Below are positions 40,173-46,414 of a stretch of DNA of 46,414 bases, in pieces (the first letter of the stretch is position 1; every line of letters starts with the position of its first letter). The position numbers and the translations under genes were made by a program. The stretch is from Strigamia acuminata (lineage: Eukaryota; Arthropoda; Chilopoda; Geophilomorpha; Linotaeniidae), in assembly GCA_949358305.1 (NCBI GenBank), contig CASHSZ010000044.1:1-46414 (forward strand), in the 5' to 3' direction. Under the pieces are notes generated by a model. That model saw only the letters and a list, made by a program, of their open reading frames with translations, searched no databases and was not told the origin of the DNA.

Positions 40173-40754
40173 CATGTGCGCGTTGACGCGCGCGATTCGT
40201 GTGTTCTACGTGAGTAAATAGAGTGCGCGTCACATATGAATACAAAATGTCGACCATGCGTCGCCACGATGCCAGTGGACGAATTCTGCGAATTCGTGCA
40301 AACGCAGAAAGTTAAAAATATTCAAATTTGACGCCCACGATGACACGTTCGTAGTAGACGCCTCCACAACTGCTTTTGAAAAGAATTTGATAAATGTTTG
40401 GAAATAATATTTAGGATTTTCTTTAATCATATCAGGAAACTGAAAACAGAAATAAAGTTTATACATTGGAAATTTTTTATAATAAAATTACGTATTAAAC
40501 ATTATATAGCGTGAGAATGGACACTTTGATATGAAAGCGAATATTTTCGAAATTAAAACAATTATTTTCAAAGTTAAAACGACTATTTTCGAGTATTGTT
40601 AATTCAAAACGACGTGCAGCATGGGAATAAAAAAAATTAATTGAGACGCGCTTATGACACGCGCTGCACAGCCTCACGAATCCTAGAGGCATCCACAACT
40701 ATACGCGTCGGCCCTGACGCGGTCGTCTAGACGAGCGCATCTGGACGCGCACAA
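40173..40754 (-). mobile_element. TIR element, copy 3, diverged and inverted
   Basis: Reverse complement aligns to 33473-34100 with considerable divergence: GTCAAATTTGAATATTTTTA versus GTCAAAGTTGAATATTTTCA, and GGCGACGCATGGTCGACATT versus GGCGACGTATGGTCAACGTT. Its satellite-side end has lost about 11 bases of the TIR after TTTA (40169-40172). It abuts copy 2 head to head. Confidence 0.6.
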
Positions 40755-41393
40755 AGCTAAGTTCACATGTGCGCGTCTAAACGCGCGCGTCAAGGCCGAC
40801 GCGTATGGCTGAGGACGCACTTAGGATTCGCGAGGCTGTGCAGCGCATGTCACAAGCTCGCGTCAACCAATTTTTTGGTTCCCATGCAGCACAAAAACAA
40901 AAATTGTTAAGTTGCTTAAGAATTGATTTTTTTTGGTATTTCATTGTTGATTATTAATTTAAAGAATATTTAATTGTTTTTTAAAATGGGAAAAGTTGAA
41001 AATTTGGTGGGTTTTTGTGTTTGCTTGCTCGACGGGAAATTGCAATCTCCCCGGCCGCAGCAGGCGAGCATTGAGCGGCATGTAATTTCCACGCGCACCG
41101 TCGAAAGGATTGTATTTGTTTATGAACTCTTTTTTTCTTGTATTGTTTTTCGTGTATTGTTTTGACGTGAAAACAATTCATTTCAATAGAATGTGACTGT
41201 TTTCAATGTAAAAATCAATGATTTCACTGGAAAACAAAGGTGGCAACGAGTGGTCGCGCGCGTCAAAGTTGAATATTTTCAACTTTCGGCGTTCGCGCGA
41301 TTTCGGGGAATTCGTCCACTTGCGGCGCGGCGACGCGCGCGGCGACGTATGGTCAACGTTTTGCATTCACATGTCGAACGCGCGAACTTAGCT
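40755..41393 (+). mobile_element. TIR element, copy 2, with 27-bp internal deletion
   Basis: Almost identical to copy 1 (33473-34137) but missing 27 bases near the right end, between short CGCG microhomologies. TTTA follows at 41394-41397; no matching duplication on the left because copy 3 abuts there. Confidence 0.65.
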
Positions 41394-41599
41394 TTTACAC
41401 GCGTGTGTCACGCGATAGAAGACGCGTCGTCTACAAAACACACGTAAATAAATAAATAAATATTTTTGGTGGTTAACCCGTGTGTCTTTCCATGGAAAAA
41501 AAAAGAGAAGAGTTTTCTCGTCGTAAGATTTCTCTCAAAAATCTCTAAAACACGATAGAAAGCAGTCCAACAATCGAATTTGGCGCCATCGTACGAAGC

Positions 41600-41640
41600 G
41601 ATTTGATTGGCCAACAATGAGCAGAGTCGTGATTGGTCTT
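41600..41640 (+). promoter_or_regulatory. Twin inverted CCAAT boxes upstream of the right-hand gene
   Basis: ATTGG at 41606-41610 (within TTGATTGGCCAAC) and at 41632-41636, 44-74 bases before the ATG at 41680. Both are conserved in the duplicate at 34344-34348 and onward. No TATA box seen. Confidence 0.4.
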
Positions 41641-41679
41641 GTCTATGCCTCCTGGATGCAGAACTAACCACCCGACATC

Positions 41680-43115
41680 ATGGACGCCTTAGTACCACAA
41701 TTGATAGAAGATTTTAATGTAATTGGGGTAATTTTTATCACGAATTTTTGTCAAACGTACAGTCCCGAGTGAGTGAGTGAGCGAATGAGTGAATGAGTGA
41801 GCGAGTGAGCGAGGTGATGCGTGTGACTAACGTCCATTGGACGTTTCGTCCGTCGTTAACAGAGATCGAAACTGAGTTTACGTCCCATTCGTTTTCCTTT
41901 GTTCAGGTTTTATTCATTTATATAACCTCCATCTTCCTCACTTTTTTTTTTTTTTTTTTTTTTTTTTCTTTTTTTACAGGTCGCTACGGAGAAAAACAGA
42001 GAGATTGGAGGGGATGGGGAAGAGGAAACGACGACTACATCGAATTTGTCGTCCGCTGTGCCATTGACCGACACGCCGTCAAAAATGGATCCTATTCCAT
42101 CTAAACGCGCTTGTTTAGTGGGTGATGGAGAGATGGAAGACCCGGCGCAAGTTAACGAGGTACTGATTCGTTCGTTTGCTTTATTTGTCATCAATCTATT
42201 TATTTGTTCATCCGTTTTTTTTTTTTTTGTTTTTTTTTTTTTTTTTATCCGTTTGTCTTTTTTCTCTCTTTCAAGTCGTGTCGAGGAGAGGCGTCGCCAC
42301 TGCTGCCACCGCCGCAGCGCGAGAAAAAGACGGTGGCGGGGGCGGTGAAAAAAGCCAGGCAGATCGCGTGGACTCTAGCAAAGAGATTCACGGGGACAAC
42401 CAAACGAATTGAGAGGATCGAAGAGTACATGGGTTGGAGGTGGCGTGGCAGGAAGGAGATGATAGGTCGGTTGAGATCAATGGAGAAGAAGTTGAAGCGG
42501 ATGGAAAGCGACCTGGACTGGGTCGATACAGATGTGTATGATATGGAAGTGGAGGTGGAGATAACTGAGGAGGATAGAGAGGTGGACGTGGATGGAGTGG
42601 AAGCGGAAGTTGAAGTGGCTATGGGTGAAGTGGAGGTGGCGGAGGCGAGATCAGGGGAACGGGAGCAGCGGGAGCGGGATGATGTCGAACCGGTCGCCGA
42701 GAAAACGCGCGATGGTGGCATTCTTTTATCGTCTATTGCGGCGGACACGGTCGAATCCGTGTTAAAGAAATTGTCTGGCAAGGTAAGAATAAAACGCACG
42801 ATGACGCGCGCGACCACTTTTCGACCTTTCATGTACATTCATTTTTGTTTGATAATTTTCAGTGTGTCGATTTGATGGCGTTGACTTCGATCAAGTCTGT
42901 CGAATCGCTGTACAAGTTTCAGCAACGGGTCTGCCAACCGGTAAACATGTTTGGTGCGCATCCACCTTTTTTGATTGTTTCTCTTATTTTTTCTTTCTTT
43001 TCAGAGGGTAATTGATGATGACGACGACGGTGACGATGTTGATAGTGACGATGGTGATAGTGACGATGGTGATAGTGACGATGGTGAAGATGATGACGAT
43101 GACAATGTCGACTAG
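41680..43115 (+). CDS. Five-exon host gene, coiled-coil/acidic protein of unknown function
   Basis: Exons 41680-41727, 41980-42159, 42276-42782, 42863-42940 and 43005-43115; introns 252, 116, 80 and 64 bp. All are GT-AG, all phase 0, and the reading frame closes at TAG 43113-43115 after 307 residues. The ATG has A at -3 and G at +4, with an in-frame TAA 15 bases upstream. Exon 2 is Thr/Ser/Glu-rich. Exon 3 starts with a basic helix (VKKARQIAWTLAKRF), then a charged coiled-coil-like stretch (TKRIERIEEYMGW...RSMEKKLKRMESDLDW) and Glu/Val-rich repeats, ending in a helix SIAADTVESVLKKLSGK. Exon 4 is a Cys-containing segment. Exon 5 is an Asp/Gly/Ser acidic tail of tandem GDSDD units. No domain is recognised; a nuclear or chromatin-associated role would fit the acidic tail and basic helix but is only a guess. 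Exon 1 is the least certain joint (252-bp intron with a very long T run). Confidence 0.65.
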
Positions 43116-43526
43116 ACAGATCATTCGAATTTTTTATTTTATTTTATTTTATTTTATTTTATTTTATTTTATTTTATTTTATTTTATTTTATTTTATTTT
43201 ATTTAATTTTATTTTATTTTTTTCTTTTTCTTTATTTCTTCTTTCGTGTGTTGTTATGTTTTAATTAAATAAATAAATAGTAGTTGTCGTACAATTTCAT
43301 CATCAAACAAGTGGTTTAACATCGTTGTTATTACTGTTTGTTTGTTAAATTATTTGTCGTGTTCGGTTCGGCTTTGTGGAACAATCATGATTGTGTGAAA
43401 AGTTTGGGACACCTGTCGTTGATTTCGTGTATCACCTGTTGTCTGGTGTGCTTTTTAGCCACTGACTGTCGGGTCCCGTTGGCAGGACTGAGACCGAATT
43501 GGCGTTCTATTTTTCTCTCCTTTCAG
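43116..43526. other. 3' flank with (ATTTT)n
   Basis: (ATTTT)n covers about 43132-43232. AATAAATAAATAAATAG at about 43264-43280 offers polyadenylation signals for the gene ending at 43115. The remainder is non-coding. Confidence 0.5.
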
Positions 43527-43645
43527 GTCGGGAGATGGACAAACGCCATGCGGAACGGCAGTTGCGATCGGTCGTCCATCGCGGTATTCTCGCGCTAGTT
43601 TTATGCTTGTATTGGACGCGCACACATTGCAAAAATAAAAGATAA
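43527..43645 (+). CDS. Possible terminal exon, uncertain
   Basis: A strong acceptor (CTCTCCTTTCAG|GTCGGG) precedes a short open stretch. In phase 0, which would fit splicing from exon 4 of the upstream gene, it reads VGRWTNAMRNGSCDRSSIAV and stops at TAG 43596-43598. In another phase it reads REMDKRHAERQLRSVV... and stops at 43643-43645. AATAAA follows at 43635-43640. It could be an alternative last exon; no upstream exon is proven. Confidence 0.22.
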
Positions 43646-43940
43646 ATTAGCGTACTGTATCGAAACCTTGGTCCGGCTTTTGAGGAATTTTTTTTTTTCT
43701 TTCTCGTCAACAAAATATACGCGCGATCACACGTAATAACGTCAAAAAATGTTTAATAAACGCCCAAAAACCGTGCATTGGAGTCGTGAGCGCATTCCGT
43801 ATTGCAGCGCGACCACGCGCGGATGCACATTGGAGTCGTGGACGACTTTGCGTCGCAATGTGATCGCGGGGAACGGGCTACACGCACGCTCGAATATGAT
43901 GCGCGCGTCGGCAAACAATATTATCTCGTGATCGCGCGTC
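43646..43940. other. No supported gene
   Basis: Contains repeated TTGGAGTCGTG words (43780-43840) and CG-rich sequence. Nothing coding is convincing. Confidence 0.3.
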
Positions 43941-43943
43941 GTG

Positions 43944-44165
43944 AACCTACCGGGCGGATGTGACGCGTGAATAACCCCAGGATCAAGTTTCACGAAAACC
44001 TGATTTCGAAGAAAAAAACAACATACCGGTCAGATGTGACGCGTGGATAACCCCAGGGTCAGGTTTCACGAAAACCTGATTTCGAGGAAAAAATAACCTA
44101 CCAGGCGGATGTGACGCATGGATAACCCCAGGATCAGGTTTCACGAAAACCTGATTTCAAGGAAA
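43944..44165 (+). repeat. Three tandem 75-bp units with a conserved small hairpin
   Basis: GATGTGACGCGTGGATAACC recurs at about 43957, 44033 and 44108 (76 and 75 bp apart). Each is followed by CCCAGGATCAGGTTTCACGA and AAACCTGATTTCGAGGAAAA. The sequence CAGGTTT-CACGA-AAACCTG folds into a 6-7-bp stem in copies 2 and 3. Confidence 0.8.
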
Positions 44166-44677
44166 AAACGAAAAGACGCACAAAGACTACAGGATAAAAA
44201 TGATACGTAGAGAGAAGAAAATAGAAATTGATTCCCCGATTCGTGAAATTAATTTCACATCGTGTACTCCAACCATTAATTGCATTGTCGTATTAGGTGT
44301 TGTGTGAAACGAAGATCGTAAACGTTTCGATCGGTTTACGATTTAAATTTCATCTCTCGGTGCGCGTCGCATCGTCCTAAATGACGCGAATTCATATCAC
44401 CGCGTTCGCCAGATTCACGAGCACTTCCAAACCGTTCGTTTCGGACCTTCGCGGGGATCCGGAGGGTTTCGGTGTCTGTCTGGTCTCATGTCCCAGACTC
44501 GCTGCGTTGCGCAGTCACCGGCCAACCAAATGTGTCGGTTAGACGCGTCGCAATGAATAGGGGCAGACATGGATGTGTGTTAAAAAATAAACAATAGTTG
44601 GCTGCTGCGGATAACCTCGACCACTCGTCTCAATCGTTCGCTCAACCGACAGGGGCGCACCACTGCAGATTTAAATT
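44166..44677. other. Non-coding interval with inverted repeats
   Basis: A perfect 9-bp inverted repeat lies at 44315-44343 (ATCGTAAAC ... GTTTACGAT). A GC-rich part (44440-44570) contains CTGCG-TTG-CGCAG. No gene supported. Confidence 0.35.
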
Positions 44678-44786
44678 TTCAGATTTCAATGGGAGACCTT
44701 GTCTCACACAAGGTACGGAATCTCCTTTGTGCCATCCTCGATTCAATCGTTAAAGACAGCATGCTCCTCGACCAGGACTGACTAAT
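44678..44786 (-). repeat. Dispersed ~100-bp repeat, copy 2 (inverted)
   Basis: Reverse-complement partner of 6755-6853. This copy also holds a perfect 7-bp hairpin, ACCTTGT-CTCAC-ACAAGGT, near 44695-44715, where copy 1 has unrelated sequence. Confidence 0.55.
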
Positions 44787-45135
44787 AGAATCAACTGACA
44801 TTTTACCCACCGCGTTTGATCGCGCGCGTGCTTTTCTTCTCCCTGCCCATCCGTCCGCTTGTTTATTCTATCGTTTGGGCGATGTTGCGGAACAAAACGT
44901 CTACCTTTTTTATCGCCTTTACACGACCTTTCTTTATTACCCTCCTTCTTGGAATGTGCGTGGCCCCTAGCAATTACGTAACCAAACAGGGTGCTCACGT
45001 TGTTCTCTCTTTTGGTCTAGATAATCCCATTTTCTCCACCGCCACTCAAACACGCCCACATAAAAAATCCAAAGATTTGTTTATTTTATTTTATTTTTCT
45101 ATTTAACAAAACAGACAAACAAAACAAATCGAAAA
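44787..45135. other. No supported gene
   Basis: Open frames of 80-96 codons exist on both strands without protein-like features or splice support. Ends in an AT-rich simple stretch of TTTATTTTATTTT on plus (45076-45100). Confidence 0.3.
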
Positions 45136-45531
45136 TTAGAGAGAAAATCTGAATAAAAATTGAATAAAGATTGAAACAAAAATTGAATAAAAATCGAATG
45201 AAAATTGTAATAGAAATTGAATAAAAAAATTGGAGTAAAAATTGGAATGAAAATAGAAAAAAATTGACAAATCCAACGACGCATTCGATTGCGGTGGCCA
45301 CCGAGGTGGCCGCCGCCACTGCACGCAAAGCTTCTCGGATGGTTTCGGGGCTCCTCCATCTCCATCTCCCTGCACGCCACCGTGGTCGATTCCGCCACCG
45401 TGGTCGATTCCGCCACCATACCGACCGCCAAGGCAATCGTCCAAAAACGAGTTTAGGTCCTCCAACATAAACGCGAAGCGGATGGCCGCGACAATCCTGT
45501 CCGACCAAATCCGCGCGCGATGCCACTGCCT
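45136..45531 (-). CDS. Possible exon of an unplaced minus-strand gene
   Basis: Following a plausible acceptor (GCCGGTGTAG at 45532), the minus strand reads RQWHRARIWSDRIVAAIRFA, FMLEDLNSFLDDCLGG, then a Gly/Asp-rich repeat (GGGIDHGGGIDHGG). The frame degrades into Phe/Ile low complexity below about 45265. No upstream exon with matching phase and no good downstream donor was found. Included because the first 40 residues look protein-like. Confidence 0.2.
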   Translation of the reverse strand, partial: RQWHRARIWSDRIVAAIRFAFMLEDLNSFLDDCLGGRYGGGIDHGGGIDHGGVQGDGDGGAPKPSEKLCVQWRRPPRWPPQSNASLDLSIFFYFHSNFYSNFFIQFLLQFSFDFYSIFVSIFIQFLFRFSL

Positions 45532-46414
45532 CTACACCGGCGGTCTCGGCGCAAGACAGTTGGTAGAAGAAGAGCGAAATAAAAAATTAACATTTGAATT
45601 AATAATTGGTCAAGACGCTGGGCCAGTCACTTCGGTCGCGCGCGTAGTAACAACGCGCCGGGTACACGCGTCTAGCCGAGGTCTTCTGTTTACCCATTTG
45701 GAAAGAAAGAGAAAATGAATAAACGTAATTTAATGAGAAGCAAATACTTGTAGATGCAAATAAAACGTAGGGGAGAGGGGGGGGGGGGGGGGGAAGAAAA
45801 ACCCAAACCAAACAAAACCAAACAGAGTTTGAAACTGCACGGCGTGATTAAGTCTGTCTCGACGTGCCAAAAATGCCAAAACAATGACAAAGTATGTGTT
45901 AAATGAATGCCGCTTCTTTCTTTGTTTGTTTCTTCATTCGTCTGTTCGTTGTGTGAAAATAAAACAAATTGGTCAATTACACACGTCGAGTTTGGTCCAG
46001 AAAACTCACACAACGCAATGAAGACCACCTCGCATGCTTGTTAAAAATTAAAAAGTGATGGCGATGCACGGGGTCTCCCGCCCGTGCGCGTGTGCACATG
46101 CTAATGTAATGTACGCACGCGCACGGGCGGGCGGTCGAGTGAATGCGTGAATCGTCTCTCCACTCGCTCGTTTGTTTGAAAATAGACACTCGCACTACTT
46201 ACAGTACCAAAATCCCTCCCCCCACCTATTCACGTTGTCGCAGTTACGTCAAGGTATCACGACGCGCAACAAAAAAAGGAAGAAAGATTTTTATCTATTG
46301 CGCCACACTCCATTTCGTGAAACACGCGTGTGTATCGATACGTTCGAGCGTTTTATCTGCAAGGTGAGAAAATAGTCGGTTTCCCCGACCACCATATTTT
46401 AATTTAGCCGACTG
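45532..46414. other. Mostly non-coding right end of window
   Basis: Holds a 17-base G homopolymer (45777-45793), AT-rich sequence, a strong inverted repeat (46077-46131) and GTGAGA near 46366, which could be a splice donor of a gene running off the right edge. No frame is supported. Confidence 0.35.
46077..46131. repeat. Perfect 16-bp inverted repeat, hairpin candidate
   Basis: CCCGCCCGTGCGCGTG (46077-46092) and its exact complement (46116-46131), 23-base loop. Pairing continues with G-T wobbles for about six more positions into the loop. Confidence 0.75.

Noticed and set aside
44816-45106. 96-codon plus frame with hydrophobic stretches
   Set aside because: No good start context, overlaps an equally open minus frame, no splice support, ends in an AT-rich tract.

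Overview
This looks like a repeat-dense stretch of an animal nuclear genome, most likely an arthropod, although the window does not fix the taxon. The evidence is: protein genes split by short GT-AG introns (60-116 bp, with two longer first introns); Ty1/copia retrotransposons primed by an initiator tRNA-Met 3' end; LINE/SINE-like 3' tails; megabase-style satellites; and abundant microsatellites. There is no bacterial gene organisation, CRISPR array, rRNA or recognisable tRNA gene.

Layout. (1) 73-1319, minus strand: a spliced host gene with two CxxC...HxxxxH zinc-finger-like motifs; its last intron runs off the left edge. (2) 1719-6219, minus: a copia element with identical 308-bp LTRs and ACAAC target duplications. 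It encodes Gag, protease and integrase but has no reverse transcriptase or RNase H. (3) 6755-12040: a dispersed repeat followed by a head-to-tail array of eight 0.58-0.70-kb units, each with a conserved hairpin and (TTTA)n tail. (4) 12103-13158, plus: a small spliced acidic-protein gene, less certain. (5) 13680-15385: a GC-rich 53-bp satellite built on GGCCGTTAACGG, with three 90-bp spacers. (6) 16262-16980: the 3' end and LTR of an old copia relative. (7) 16981-40168: a palindromic AT/CG satellite (56-bp unit plus 490/612-bp higher-order units).

The satellite is interrupted by two nearly identical 6883-bp copia elements in convergent orientation (18280-25162 plus, 25650-32532 minus; different target duplications GTAAC and GAAGA). 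It is also interrupted by a TIR element with a duplicated first exon (33473-34659). (8) 40173-41393: two abutting TIR elements. (9) 41680-43115, plus: a five-exon host gene whose promoter and exon 1 are the source or twin of the duplicate at 34418. (10) 43116-46414: mostly non-coding, with a 75-bp tandem hairpin repeat, a second copy of the dispersed repeat, a perfect 16-bp inverted repeat and a few weak exon candidates.

How the parts interact. The satellite is the landing site for the copia family: removing each element plus one target duplication restores a normal satellite sequence. Block duplication at the satellite edge also copied a promoter and first exon. The truncated copia at the left has the cis signals (LTR, PBS, purine tract) to be mobilised by an autonomous relative. 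The convergent pair is a natural long inverted repeat that could yield double-stranded RNA. All splice models, alignments and identity statements were made by eye.
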